A stretch of 64,000 nucleotides of DNA from positions 744,001-808,000 of the forward strand of contig OZ244038.1 of assembly GCA_965215145.1 (NCBI GenBank), written 5' to 3'. The DNA is from G965215145 sp965215145. GTDB taxonomy: Bacteria; Bacteroidota; Rhodothermia; Rhodothermales; JANQRZ01. A model generated the notes under the pieces. That model saw nothing but the letters and a program-made list of their open reading frames with translations, had not been told where the DNA came from and did not search any database. This document shows, piece after piece, positions 26,496 through 35,337 of the stretch. Position 1 is the stretch's first letter. Every line of letters starts with the position of its first letter. A program made the translations under genes and the position numbers.

Positions 26496-28244
26496 TCAGC
26501 GCGTGAGCGTCACGCGCTGGGTCGCCGTGAAGTCGGCGCCGGCTCGCATGTGCACGAGGTAGGTGCCGTTCGCCAAGCCGGCAGCGTCCCAGCGCAGCGC
26601 GTGCGTGCCGGGCTCCATCGGCTCGTCGGCCAGCATGGCGACCCGGCGGCCGAGGAGGTCGAGCACCTCGACCCGCACGTCGGTCGGCTCCGGCACGTCG
26701 ACGTTCAGCGTCGTCGCGCCGTTGAACGGGTTGGGGAAGGCGGCGTGGAGGGCGAGCTCCGTGGGCAGCCCGGCGCGTGAGGCCGCCTGGGTCGGCGGCT
26801 CCTTCGTCACCAAGAAGCTGTCCGAGCGCGCGACGAACGTCTCCGAGATGCCGTGGGCCTCGACCCAGACGGTGTACGTCCCGGCGGGAGCACTGGCCGG
26901 CGCGACCTCCGTGCGCGGTGCCGTCACACTCTGCCCCGGCGCGAAGGTGAACGTCTTCGGGCTCCGCACGAGCTGGTTCCCGTTGGGCAGCAGCACGAGC
27001 GTCCGCATCTCGAACGTGACCGAGTTCGGACCCGTGTTGACGAGGTTCACGCTGAAGTTCGTGGGGCCACCGGACGCGGGGATCGTGGTTAGGGTCGGCG
27101 TCACCCCGACCGTCAACGGCGGCGGCGGGGCCGTCACGAACGGGTCGTTCCAGCGCTCGTCCACCGCGAGTGCGTTGTCGGTGAGGGTGCGGAGGAAGGC
27201 CACCAGCGCTGCCCTGTCACCGGCGGAGAGGTTGAGCCGGACGGGGTTCCCGTTGGCGTCCTTCAGGATCGGGTCGAGGTTGGGGTGGGGCTGGATGCCC
27301 GAGTCGTAGTGCTCGACGACGTCCTCGATGGTGGCGAAGCGGGCGTCGTGCATGTACGGCGCCGTGAGCGCGATGCTGCGCAGCGAGGCCGGCTTGAACT
27401 TCCCGCTGTCGGCCGGCGCCGCCGTCTGCCCGAAGAGGCCCACGTCCGTGGAGACGATGTCGAGGCCGTTGTTGCGGGGCTGATCGGAGACGAAGGCCAT
27501 GTTCTGAGCGTGGCACTGCCCGCAGAGGGCCTGGCCGAAGAAGAGCTCCTTGCCGCGGTTCTCCTGGGCCGTGAAGTTCGAGAACGGCGAGTCCGGGTCC
27601 GGAGTCAAAGCGAGCCCCTCGTCAAACCGCGTCCGGTGGGAGACGACGGAGCGGACGAACTGCCCGATGGCGTCGAGCATCCGGCTCTCCGTGATCGCGC
27701 TCTCCGTGGCGGGCACGTTGAAGGCGTCGCCGAAGAGCTCCGCGTAGAACGTCGTCTGGCGGAGGCGCGGCACGGCGTCGCGCGTGTTCAGGTTCATCTC
27801 CACGAAGCCCTGCATGGCCCCCTTCGCTTGGAGCTCAAGGGTCGGCGCGGCGTGGTCCCAGTTGCCCTCGCCGGTGGCGTAGAAGCGGATGTTGGCGAGG
27901 CCCATCGAGTTCCGGGCGCCCAAGCGGCCGTGGACGCCGGTGCTGACGGAGTCGGGGTCGCTGAAGCCGAACTCGGGGCGGTGGCACGAGGCGCACGAGA
28001 TCTCCTGGGTCTCGGAGAGCCGGGTGTCGTAGAAGAGCACGCGGCCGAGCGTCGCTCCAGCGTCCGTGATCGGGTTGTTCGTGGGTGAACTATCGATCCC
28101 GAGCGTGTCGAGGTGGGCCGGCAGCGCGATGTTGGCGTAATTGAGAGGCGTGTCCGGCAGCGTGGGCGTCCCCGAGATCTGAACGGAGAAGGCCGCCAGG
28201 AGAAGCGTCGTCGCCAAGCTGAGCGTGAGAAGCAATCCTTTCAT
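26496..28244 (-). CDS. Di-haem cytochrome c peroxidase (CCP/MauG type) with T9SS sorting domain
   Basis: 582 residues from the ATG at 28244 (MKGLLLTLSLATTLLLAAF signal); the frame upstream to 28331 is not convincing. The N-terminal two thirds are a di-haem peroxidase fold: haem site CASCH (about residue 85, after LFYDTRLSETQEIS) and CGQCH (about 243), with GKFKPASLRSIALTAPYMHD and HYDSGIQPHPNLDP downstream. An Ig-like beta domain follows (about 405-500), then a T9SS sorting domain (FPNPFNG, VEVLDLLGRRVAM, NGTYLVHMRAG). Family members reduce H2O2 or oxidise partner proteins in the periplasm; the tail suggests export to the outer surface instead. Confidence 0.9.
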   Translation of the reverse strand: MKGLLLTLSLATTLLLAAFSVQISGTPTLPDTPLNYANIALPAHLDTLGIDSSPTNNPITDAGATLGRVLFYDTRLSETQEISCASCHRPEFGFSDPDSVSTGVHGRLGARNSMGLANIRFYATGEGNWDHAAPTLELQAKGAMQGFVEMNLNTRDAVPRLRQTTFYAELFGDAFNVPATESAITESRMLDAIGQFVRSVVSHRTRFDEGLALTPDPDSPFSNFTAQENRGKELFFGQALCGQCHAQNMAFVSDQPRNNGLDIVSTDVGLFGQTAAPADSGKFKPASLRSIALTAPYMHDARFATIEDVVEHYDSGIQPHPNLDPILKDANGNPVRLNLSAGDRAALVAFLRTLTDNALAVDERWNDPFVTAPPPPLTVGVTPTLTTIPASGGPTNFSVNLVNTGPNSVTFEMRTLVLLPNGNQLVRSPKTFTFAPGQSVTAPRTEVAPASAPAGTYTVWVEAHGISETFVARSDSFLVTKEPPTQAASRAGLPTELALHAAFPNPFNGATTLNVDVPEPTDVRVEVLDLLGRRVAMLADEPMEPGTHALRWDAAGLANGTYLVHMRAGADFTATQRVTLTR

Positions 28245-28582
28245 AGTGGTCACGGCGGTAGCGATCACGTAATAGTAGCGAATTCGGGGAGGGGCGTCAA
28301 GCCGGATGAGCCTGGGGGCCCGATGCGCCAAAGGAGCATGCCGGCAGGAAGAAGACGGGGGTTCAGGGGGCGAGAGTGACCGGAGGGTTAGACACTTGGT
28401 GCCCTAGTAGGTTGCAGCAGTCGCCGGCTCGATCGTGCGAGGACCCCGCAAAAGCGCCGATCTAGGGGTTCGGCCGCACGACTACCGGACAGTAGTAACA
28501 CATGCAAGAACCGCCCCCGATCCCCGACGGCCTGCTCGGCCGAAGAGCCGCGGCTTCACAGCGACTGCGCCCCGCGCCTCCG
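28245..28582. other. Divergent intergenic region without a gene
   Basis: About 340 bp between the peroxidase gene and valS. Its AT content is locally higher than the surroundings (GTAATAGTAGCGAATTC near 28268-28284), which suits a promoter for the peroxidase. No ORF with coding-like composition and no RNA gene was recognised. Confidence 0.5.
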
Positions 28583-28590
28583 TAGCTTCC
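28583..28590 (+). promoter_or_regulatory. TAnnTT element (TAGCTTCC) upstream of valS
   Basis: 26 nt before the valS ATG. A TTCACA at 28555 lies at a long 22-nt spacing, so the -35 assignment is uncertain. Confidence 0.4.
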
Positions 28591-28616
28591 GCGCCCGTCA
28601 GCGTCGCCGCCCCGCC

Positions 28617-31343
28617 ATGCCCGAGCCCGCCCCGCCCGCCTCCGCCCCGTCGTCGGCCTACGACCCCTCCGAGATCGAGGCGCGGTGGTACCGCTACTGG
28701 GAGGAGGGCGGCTTCTTCCGCGCCGACGCCGCGCGCGTCCTCTCCGGTGACGCGCCTGCGCACGTCATCCCCATGCCGCCGCCGAACGTGACCGGCCGGC
28801 TCCACATGGGCCACGCCCTCCAGGACGCCGTCCAGGACGCGCTCACCCGGCTGCGCCGGATGCAGGGCGCCGAGGCCCTCTGGATCCCCGGCACGGACCA
28901 CGCCGGCATCGCCACGCAGAACGTGGTCGAGCGGAAGCTGCGTCAGGAGGGGCTCGACCGGAAGCAGATGGGCCGCGAGGCGTTCCTCCGGCACGTCTGG
29001 GACTACGTCGAGGAGTACGGCGGCATCATCCTCCAGCAGAAGCGCCGCCTCGGCGACTCCTGCGACTGGTCCCGCGAGCGGTTCACCCTCGACGAGCGCT
29101 ACGCCCGCGTCGTGCAGGACGTGTTCGTGCGGCTCTACGAGGAGGGCCTCGTTTACCGCGGCGACTACCTCGTCAACTGGGACCCCGAGAACCAGACGGT
29201 CCTCTCGAACGAGGAGGTCGACAACGTCGAGCGCGACGGCCACCTCTGGACCGTCCGCTACCCCGTGGTCGACGACGCCGGCGCCGACACGGGCGCCTTC
29301 CTCTCGGTTGCTACGACGCGGCCGGAGACGATCCCCGCCGACACCGCCGTGGCCGTCCACCCTGAGGACGAGCGGTTCACCGACCTCGTCGGGCGCCGCG
29401 TCCGCGTCCCCCTCAGCGGCCGGCTCGTGCCGGTGATCGCGGACGACTACATCAAGATGGACTTCGGCGCGGGCGCGCTGAAGGTCACGCCCGGTCACGA
29501 CCAGAACGACTTCGAGATCGGGCAGCGCCACGGCCTCGAGGTGATCTCCATCATGAACCCCGACGCCACGCTCAACGAGGCCGCCGGCCCATACGCCGGG
29601 CTCGACCGGTTCGAGGCCCGCAAGCAGCTCGTCGCCGACCTCGATGCGGCGGGGCTGCTAGAAAAGACCGAGGACTACCGCCACAGCGTCCCGATCTCCA
29701 GCCGCTCGGGAGGGCTCATCGAGCCGCTGATCTCGCTCCAGTGGTACGTCAAGATGCAGCCGCTCGCGGAGCCGGCCATCGCCGCCGTCCGCGACGGCCG
29801 CGTCCGGTTCCACCCCGAGCGCTGGGCGGGCGAGTTCTTCCGCTGGATGGAGAGCATCCGCGACTGGCCCATCAGCCGGCAGCTCTGGTGGGGCCACCGC
29901 ATCCCCGTGTGGTACCCCCTGGACCCCGCCACGGGCGAGCGCGATGAGGAGGCGTTCGTCGTCTCCGTCGAGTCGCCGGGGGAGGGGTACGTGCAGGACG
30001 AGGACGTGCTCGACACGTGGTTCTCCTCCTGGCTTTGGCCCTTCGCCACGCTCGGTTGGCCCGAGGAGACGGAGGACCTGAAGGCGTTCTACCCCTCGGC
30101 CGTCCTCGTCTCCGGCTACGACATCCTGTTCTTCTGGATCGCCCGGATGGTGATGGCGGGCCTCCACTTCACCGGGGAGGCCCCGTTCCGCGACGTCTAC
30201 GTGACGGGGATGATCAAGGACAAGCAGGGGCGGTGGATGAGCAAGAGCCTCGGCAACGGGATCGATCCGCTCGACATGATCGAGACCTACGGCGCCGACG
30301 CCGTCCGCTTCTCGCTCAACGTGCTCTGCACGCCGGGCCAGGACATCCGGCTCGACCCGGCGAAGTTCGAGATGGGCCGGAACTTCGCCAACAAGATCTG
30401 GAACGCCTTCAACGTCTTCGGCCGGTTCATGGAGACCGCCCCCGGATCGAGTCCGGGGCAGGCTGGCCGCCCGGCGCGGGATTACCGCCGGCAGCGGTCG
30501 TTCGAGGAGCTGGAGCTCGTCGAGCGGTGGATCCTGACACGGCTGAACCAGACGATCCGGGCCGTGGACGAGGCCGCCGGACGGTACCGGCTGAACGAGG
30601 CTGCTCTCGCCATCTACGACCTGTTCTGGCGGGACTACTGCGACTGGTACCTCGAGCTCATCAAGCCCCCGCACGGCGAGGCGATGGACGAGGAGAAGAT
30701 TGCGCTGGCCGTCGAGGTGTTCGAGCGGATGGTGCAGCTGCTCCACCCGTTCATGCCGTTCATCACCGAGGCGCTGTGGTGGCGCCTCCGCCCGCGCCGC
30801 GAGGGAGAAGCCTGCATCGCCTCGGACTGGCCCACGCCGAACGACGCCGAGGTGGATGAGGCTGCGGCCGAGGCTTTCGGGCTCGTGCAGGAGGTCGTGA
30901 GCGGCGTCCGCAGCGTAAAGAGCCAGTACGGCGTGGCGCCGGGCAAGCCCGTCGCGGCGACGATTCGTGTACCGACGGGGGAGGGGAAGACCGCTGCTGC
31001 ACTGGCCGCGGCGGAGCCCTACGTCCGCCAGCTCGCCCGCGTGGACGACCTCGCCGTGGGCATCGGGGCCGAGAAGCCGAAGGCGGCGGCGGTGTTCGTG
31101 GCTGGCTCGGCGGAGGTGTTCGTGCCGCTGGCGGGGATGATCGACCTGGACGAGGAGCGGGCGCGGCTCGAGAAGGAGGTCCAGCAGAAGGAGGGCTTCC
31201 TCCAGGGCGTCGAGCGAAAGCTCGCCAACGAGCAGTTCACGTCGAAGGCGCCGCCGGCCGTCGTCGAGCGCGAGCGCCAGAAGGCCGCCGACGCGCAGGC
31301 CGAGATCGCCAAGCTCCGCGCCAACCTCGCCGACCTGGGCTGA
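28617..31343 (+). CDS. valS: Valine-tRNA ligase
   Basis: 908 residues, within the usual 870-950. Class I signatures: PPPNVTGRLHMGHAL (HIGH equivalent, about residue 62) and RWMSKSLGNGIDP (KMSKS equivalent, about 538). The editing (CP1) domain lies between them and includes ATTRPETIPADTAVAVHP, with T-for-A typical of ValRS. The C-terminal coiled coil (DEERARLEKEVQQKEG) completes the family pattern. It charges tRNA-Val and clears Thr-tRNA-Val. It has its own upstream element and no evident operon partner. Confidence 0.96.
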   Translation: MPEPAPPASAPSSAYDPSEIEARWYRYWEEGGFFRADAARVLSGDAPAHVIPMPPPNVTGRLHMGHALQDAVQDALTRLRRMQGAEALWIPGTDHAGIATQNVVERKLRQEGLDRKQMGREAFLRHVWDYVEEYGGIILQQKRRLGDSCDWSRERFTLDERYARVVQDVFVRLYEEGLVYRGDYLVNWDPENQTVLSNEEVDNVERDGHLWTVRYPVVDDAGADTGAFLSVATTRPETIPADTAVAVHPEDERFTDLVGRRVRVPLSGRLVPVIADDYIKMDFGAGALKVTPGHDQNDFEIGQRHGLEVISIMNPDATLNEAAGPYAGLDRFEARKQLVADLDAAGLLEKTEDYRHSVPISSRSGGLIEPLISLQWYVKMQPLAEPAIAAVRDGRVRFHPERWAGEFFRWMESIRDWPISRQLWWGHRIPVWYPLDPATGERDEEAFVVSVESPGEGYVQDEDVLDTWFSSWLWPFATLGWPEETEDLKAFYPSAVLVSGYDILFFWIARMVMAGLHFTGEAPFRDVYVTGMIKDKQGRWMSKSLGNGIDPLDMIETYGADAVRFSLNVLCTPGQDIRLDPAKFEMGRNFANKIWNAFNVFGRFMETAPGSSPGQAGRPARDYRRQRSFEELELVERWILTRLNQTIRAVDEAAGRYRLNEAALAIYDLFWRDYCDWYLELIKPPHGEAMDEEKIALAVEVFERMVQLLHPFMPFITEALWWRLRPRREGEACIASDWPTPNDAEVDEAAAEAFGLVQEVVSGVRSVKSQYGVAPGKPVAATIRVPTGEGKTAAALAAAEPYVRQLARVDDLAVGIGAEKPKAAAVFVAGSAEVFVPLAGMIDLDEERARLEKEVQQKEGFLQGVERKLANEQFTSKAPPAVVERERQKAADAQAEIAKLRANLADLG

Positions 31344-31414
31344 GGAGGGCACGCGGGTAGGGTTGCTGGGGAGCGGTTCTGTCCGTAGGCTTGGGCTCAT
31401 CCGCTCCGCAGCCC

Positions 31415-31921
31415 ATGCCCCGCCCGCCCCTCCGTCGCTGCCCTCCCTTCAGCCCTCGCAGGGCGGTGTTCACGGCGTGGGCCGCGCTGCTGCTGGGCGT
31501 CGGGCTCTCCGCTTGCGACGCCACGGGCGACGCCCGCGCCCGCCAGATCGAGCGGGCCCAGGCGACGATCGCGGACGCCCGCGCGGTGTGGGCCGCCCAG
31601 AAGCCCGACGCCTACACCCTGTCGTACCTGCGGTCCTGCACCTGCGCCGAGTCCGGGCGCTACACCGTGATCGTGAGCGGCACCACCGTCGACTCCGTCC
31701 TGGTGGACGGCGAGGCGCAGCCCTTCGACCCGGACGCGCACTTCACCGTCGAGGCCCTGTTCGACTTCGCCGCGGCGAACCTCGACCGGGAGCCCCCGAG
31801 CCACCAGCTCCGCTTCGCGCCCGCCGGCTACCCGTCGCTGGCGTTCTTCGACTTCGACCTCTCGAACATCGGCGAGGAGGATGGATTTACCGTGCAGGCG
31901 CTGACGCCGCTGGACCCCTAG
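31415..31921 (+). CDS. DUF6174-like lipoprotein
   Basis: 168 residues from the ATG at 31415; TTG at 31391 is in frame but would only extend the cytoplasmic end. The signal ends in a lipobox (GVGLSACDATGD), predicting a lipoprotein. The mature part YTLSYLRSCTCAESGRYTV with the paired Cys, then VDSVLVDGEAQPFDP, matches the DUF6174 pattern (a short beta-rich domain often found in envelope lipoproteins). Function unknown. It follows valS by about 70 bp and precedes another lipoprotein gene on the same strand. Confidence 0.7.
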   Translation: MPRPPLRRCPPFSPRRAVFTAWAALLLGVGLSACDATGDARARQIERAQATIADARAVWAAQKPDAYTLSYLRSCTCAESGRYTVIVSGTTVDSVLVDGEAQPFDPDAHFTVEALFDFAAANLDREPPSHQLRFAPAGYPSLAFFDFDLSNIGEEDGFTVQALTPLDP

Positions 31922-31963
31922 CGCCGACGCGGCGTGTGCGGCGCCTCGTCAGCCGCCAGGAGC

Positions 31964-32362
31964 ATGCGCAGAATCCCAGTCGTTCGGAGGTTCGGGGCGC
32001 GCGCGCCGGGCGGGGCCGTCCTCCTCGCGGTCTTACTCGTTGCCGCCTCGGCCGTCGTCGGCTGCGGCGGTGCGGCCGGCGAGCTCGACGCCCGCGTCGA
32101 GGAGTTCCGCCTGATCCGCGAGGCGGACGGGACGCAGGTCGTGCGCGGCGTCCTCGTCAACCTCTCCGAGCGCCCCATCGCCTCGGCCACGGTCGAGATC
32201 GCGCTCTACGAGGGGGAGGTCGCGCCGGGTGTGCAGCCGGCTGAGACCATGCGGCTCGAGATCCGCGACGTCGAGGGCGGCGCACGCGAGACCTTCCGGC
32301 AGGCGGTCGACACTCGGGGGACGCTCACCGGCGCGCGCGTCCAGCAGATCCTCATCTTCTGA
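31964..32362 (+). CDS. Small lipoprotein with FxLYD-like domain
   Basis: 132 residues. The ATG at 31964 is chosen over the upstream GTG because an AGGAG sits 3 nt before it, one of the few clear Shine-Dalgarno sites in the window. The signal peptide ends VAASAVVGCGGAAG (lipobox Cys). The mature domain (RLIREADGTQVVRGVLVNLS...ATVEIALYEGE, in pieces) has the FxLYD-type pattern of a small immunoglobulin-like fold in bacterial surface lipoproteins. Role unknown; probably co-transcribed with the preceding lipoprotein. Confidence 0.65.
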   Translation: MRRIPVVRRFGARAPGGAVLLAVLLVAASAVVGCGGAAGELDARVEEFRLIREADGTQVVRGVLVNLSERPIASATVEIALYEGEVAPGVQPAETMRLEIRDVEGGARETFRQAVDTRGTLTGARVQQILIF

Positions 32363-32399
32363 GCTCTTCGACCCGGAGTCGGCCCGGGGCACCACCAAG

Positions 32400-32434
32400 C
32401 GAGGGCGGCACCCCCCTGTGGAGTGCCGCCCTCG
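32400..32434. terminator. Bidirectional hairpin terminator between convergent genes
   Basis: Perfect 12-bp stem CGAGGGCGGCAC / GTGCCGCCCTCG with an 11-nt loop, placed between the FxLYD lipoprotein (plus) and the fasciclin gene (minus). No long T-run on either side. Confidence 0.65.
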
Positions 32435-32458
32435 TCAAGGCCGATGGAGACCGTTCGG

Positions 32459-34474
32459 CTACTCCCCGTCGGCCGGCTCCAAGACCTCCGGGATCACGTG
32501 GAGAACCCCGTTGGCGGCGGCGTTATCCGCGTCGGCGATGGCGACGTCCTCCACCGTCAAGTCCCCGGTCTTGTCTTCACCGACGTCCAGGGTAGCCCCA
32601 CTGAGGGCCGTCAGCGTCTCCTGCTCCGCGAGGGGGGCACACGGGTAACGGAAGGTGGCGGGGTCGAGACAATAGCGGCCCTCGACGATGTGGTCCCGGA
32701 TGCGGTCCGGGCCGAGACTGACACTGCTGAGCGCGTCGTCGGTAGGCCCGAAGAGGGTGTAGGGGCCGTCGCCGGTGAAGATGACGTCCGGGTTAGCCTC
32801 AAGGTCCTCGGCGAGCTCCTCGAGCCCGTTGAGCTTGACGATGTCGATGAGGTCGAGCGGCCGGGTGAGGACGCCGGAGAGGACGTGGACGAGGCCGTTG
32901 ACGGCCTCGATGTCCGTCGCGACGAGCCGGACTCCGACGAACTCGTTGTCGCCGTCGGGGTCGGGGTCGCCCCCGTCCGACTCCTCGGTGTCGTTGATGA
33001 CGTAGGGGTCCGCGACGAGGGCGATGGCACCGGTGGAGAGCTCGATCCCGCCGAAGGTGAGGTCCTCCCCGTCCAGGAGCGTGGGGACGCCCTCCGTCCC
33101 GGCCACGTCGTCGTCCGTACCCGGCACCCCGTCCTCCCCCGCCGAGCCGGCGCTGAGGACGGTGCAGTCGCCGAGGTAGTCGGCGGAGTCCGCACAGTAG
33201 ATCCCCGTGGCGACGTGGTACGACAGGAGCTTATCTGCGAGCGCGCGGTCGTCCGAGAGCGCGCCGGCTGCGCTTTGGGGGAGGCCGGCGAACGCGCCGT
33301 CGTTAGGGGCGAAGAGCGTGACCCCCTGCCCCTCGTTGACGTCGAGGTCATTCAGCGTCACGAAGAGCCCGGCCGACCGGAGGTTCGTCTCGAGTAAGGC
33401 GAGGCTGGGCCGAATCTCGACCTGCTCGGCTACCGTCAGCGGCTTGGTCAGTACGTCCCCCAGGACGTGGATGACGCCGTCGGCCGTCACGAGGTCGGTG
33501 TCGACGATGGGGGCGCGGTTGACGAGGAGGTTGCCCTCGCCGTCGCTGCGGATCTCCGCCTGGAGGAAATCCCCCTTCTCCGTCGGGTCTGGGGCCAGCG
33601 TCGTCAGGGCGGCCCCCACGGTGGAGTTGTCGGGGACGGTGCCGGCGAGCTCATCCGCCCGCCTCGTGCCCTGGATGGCGTGGTAGGGGAGCACGCGGTT
33701 GAGTTGCTCCTCGCTGAAGGTGTAGGCGGCGACGACGTTGGTGAAGGGGAGGAAGAGGGTGTAGGGCCCCCCGCTCTCGAGGGTGCCGGCCGTGCTGTCG
33801 ACGTCGGCTTCGAAGTCGAAGAGGCCGGCGGCGGCGAGGGCCGGCTGGAGGCCGACGAGCGCGGGCTCCACCGTGATCCGCTCCTCGAGCGTGAGGTTCT
33901 CCAGGAGCACCCCGTCTATGAAGTGGACGACGCCGTTGGTGGCGTCCACGTCGGGGCGCGTGATGCGGGCGTCGTTGACGTAGAGGTCGCCGTCGCGCTC
34001 CGAGATGCGGAGCTCGGCTCCGTCGAGGGTGGTGAGCGTCTGGCCGTCGCTGAGCTCGGCGGCGGTCAGCGCGCTGTTGGGCACGACGTGGTAGGAGAGC
34101 ACGTCCCGGAGGAGCGGGGACGACTCGTCCCGCCGGAGGAGCGCCGACCGCGTGAAGTAGGTCCGCGCCCCCTGGTCCACCGGGGCGAACACGGTGAAGG
34201 GGCCGTCGCCCTCGAGGGCGACGTCGGGCATGCCCATGCTGTCGGCGAGCTCGCCGTCGCGGTTGATGAGGTCGGCGGCCTCGAGCGATTGCTCGAAGTC
34301 GTCCAGGGCGTCGGTGCAGGCGATGACCTCCGCGACGGTGCCTTCGCAGAAGCCGTCGAAGGGGATGCCCTCGTCGCTGTCGCAGCCCACGAGGGCCGCC
34401 GACAGGCCGAGGGCGCCGGTGAGGGCCAGCGCGAGGAACCAGCGCGGCGTGCTCGGAGCAAGGAGCAGGGTCAT
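32459..34474 (-). CDS. Lipoprotein with four fasciclin (FAS1) domains
   Basis: 671 residues. The signal peptide ends ALGLSAALVGCDSDE (lipobox). Four FAS1 repeats follow, recognisable by the pairs FTVFAPVDQGA/LSYHVVPN/NGVVHFIDGVL, YTLFLPFTN/LPYHAIQG/DGVIHVLGDVL, VTLFAPNDGAF/LSYHVATG/NGLVHVLSGVL and YTLFGPTDDAL/DHIVEGRYC/NGVLHVIPEVL. The third domain carries a long acidic insert (residues about 435-500, GTDDDVAGTEG and DGGDPDPDGDNE) that may bind calcium. FAS1 proteins mediate adhesion to matrix or surfaces. The gene ends at a shared hairpin terminator. Confidence 0.9.
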   Translation of the reverse strand: MTLLLAPSTPRWFLALALTGALGLSAALVGCDSDEGIPFDGFCEGTVAEVIACTDALDDFEQSLEAADLINRDGELADSMGMPDVALEGDGPFTVFAPVDQGARTYFTRSALLRRDESSPLLRDVLSYHVVPNSALTAAELSDGQTLTTLDGAELRISERDGDLYVNDARITRPDVDATNGVVHFIDGVLLENLTLEERITVEPALVGLQPALAAAGLFDFEADVDSTAGTLESGGPYTLFLPFTNVVAAYTFSEEQLNRVLPYHAIQGTRRADELAGTVPDNSTVGAALTTLAPDPTEKGDFLQAEIRSDGEGNLLVNRAPIVDTDLVTADGVIHVLGDVLTKPLTVAEQVEIRPSLALLETNLRSAGLFVTLNDLDVNEGQGVTLFAPNDGAFAGLPQSAAGALSDDRALADKLLSYHVATGIYCADSADYLGDCTVLSAGSAGEDGVPGTDDDVAGTEGVPTLLDGEDLTFGGIELSTGAIALVADPYVINDTEESDGGDPDPDGDNEFVGVRLVATDIEAVNGLVHVLSGVLTRPLDLIDIVKLNGLEELAEDLEANPDVIFTGDGPYTLFGPTDDALSSVSLGPDRIRDHIVEGRYCLDPATFRYPCAPLAEQETLTALSGATLDVGEDKTGDLTVEDVAIADADNAAANGVLHVIPEVLEPADGE

Positions 34475-34814
34475 GTTCAGGGCTGTTGGTGTTGGGAGGC
34501 AGCGGGGGCGACGCGGGCGGCGCCGTGGGGGCAGGAGCCGCGACTGCGATCTAGATCTCGGCTCAGCCTCAGATAGTACGAAGATGTGACATTCCTAGCC
34601 AGGGCTTTTCAACGTCGCCCTGCGCAGGCCCATGTAGGGCCCGTGCGGGCGCTAGCCGGAGGCCCCGAAAATACGCCCGCGCTCGGACTCTCGGGGAGCC
34701 CTCCACCGCCGGGCCCTCCGAGGCGCCCTCCGAGCCGGGCGCCGACGTGCTCGTTTCGTGAGGGGTTGAGCAGGAAACGGTCTGGCCCTGGCGCGTTGCC
34801 GGCGGGCGGGGTGC
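34475..34814. other. Intergenic region without a recognised gene
   Basis: About 340 bp between the divergent fasciclin and arsenosugar-associated genes. It includes GC-rich inverted segments (for example around 34620-34670) but no coding-like ORF and no recognised RNA. Confidence 0.5.
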
Positions 34815-34843
34815 TTGGTTAAACGAGCGTCCCCGCCTACCTT
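34815..34843 (+). promoter_or_regulatory. Promoter: TTGGTT, 17 nt, TACCTT
   Basis: Sigma-70-like boxes with ideal spacing, 38 nt upstream of the ATG at 34882. Probably drives the arsenosugar gene pair. Confidence 0.55.
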
Positions 34844-34881
34844 CCGCCCCCCGCACCCACCACCCCCACCGCATCCCCCCG

Positions 34882-35214
34882 ATGGAGACCTACTACCGCC
34901 CCGAGGACCTCGCCAAGTTCGGAGACATCGCCGAGGGCAGCCAGCCCCTCGCCGACGCCTTCTTCCGCTACTACGGCCAGGTGTTCGAGGACGGCGCGCT
35001 CTCGGCGCGCGAGAAGGCGTTGATCGCGCTCGCCGTAGCGCACGCCATCCAGTGCCCCTACTGCATCGACGCGTACACGACCGAGTCGATGGAGAAGGGC
35101 GCGGACCTGGAGCAGATGACGGAGGCCGTCCACGTCGCCTGCGCCATCCGCGGCGGGGCCTCGCTCGTCCACGGCGTCCAGATGCTGGAACAGGCGAAGG
35201 CCAAGATGATGTGA
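34882..35214 (+). CDS. Arsenosugar biosynthesis-associated peroxidase-like protein (AhpD/CMD fold)
   Basis: 110 residues of the carboxymuconolactone-decarboxylase/AhpD fold, with the redox pair and following His region in AHAIQCPYCIDAYT (CxxC). The N-terminus METYYRPEDLAKFGDIAEGS is characteristic of the subfamily encoded beside ArsS. It precedes arsS by 123 bp that hold a dispersed repeat. Known association: arsenosugar synthesis clusters; the exact reaction of this protein is not established. The CxxC suggests thiol redox chemistry. Confidence 0.85.
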   Translation: METYYRPEDLAKFGDIAEGSQPLADAFFRYYGQVFEDGALSAREKALIALAVAHAIQCPYCIDAYTTESMEKGADLEQMTEAVHVACAIRGGASLVHGVQMLEQAKAKMM

Positions 35215-35220
35215 CGGAGC

Positions 35221-35310
35221 CTAGTGCGTAGGACGTAGTGCGTAAGCGCACCTCGTTGCACAGCCTCGCTAGTGGCCCCCTTACGCAGTACGCACCACGC
35301 AATACGCGCC
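35221..35310. repeat. CGTAGT/TGCGTAA-type inverted repeat upstream of arsS
   Basis: Left arm carries GTGCGTAGGACGTAGTGCGTAA; the right arm TTACGCAGTACGCACCACGC is its imperfect inverse, about 30 nt apart. A similar element precedes queF at 48911-49007, and a short related piece (CCCCCTTACGCGCCACGC) is at 41891. Confidence 0.6.
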
Positions 35311-35337
35311 GCGTTCCCCTCTCCCCTCCCCACCTCC

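Noticed and set aside
28113..28379. 88-residue plus-strand ORF upstream of valS
   Set aside because: Mostly antisense to the peroxidase signal region; no domains and no coding bias.
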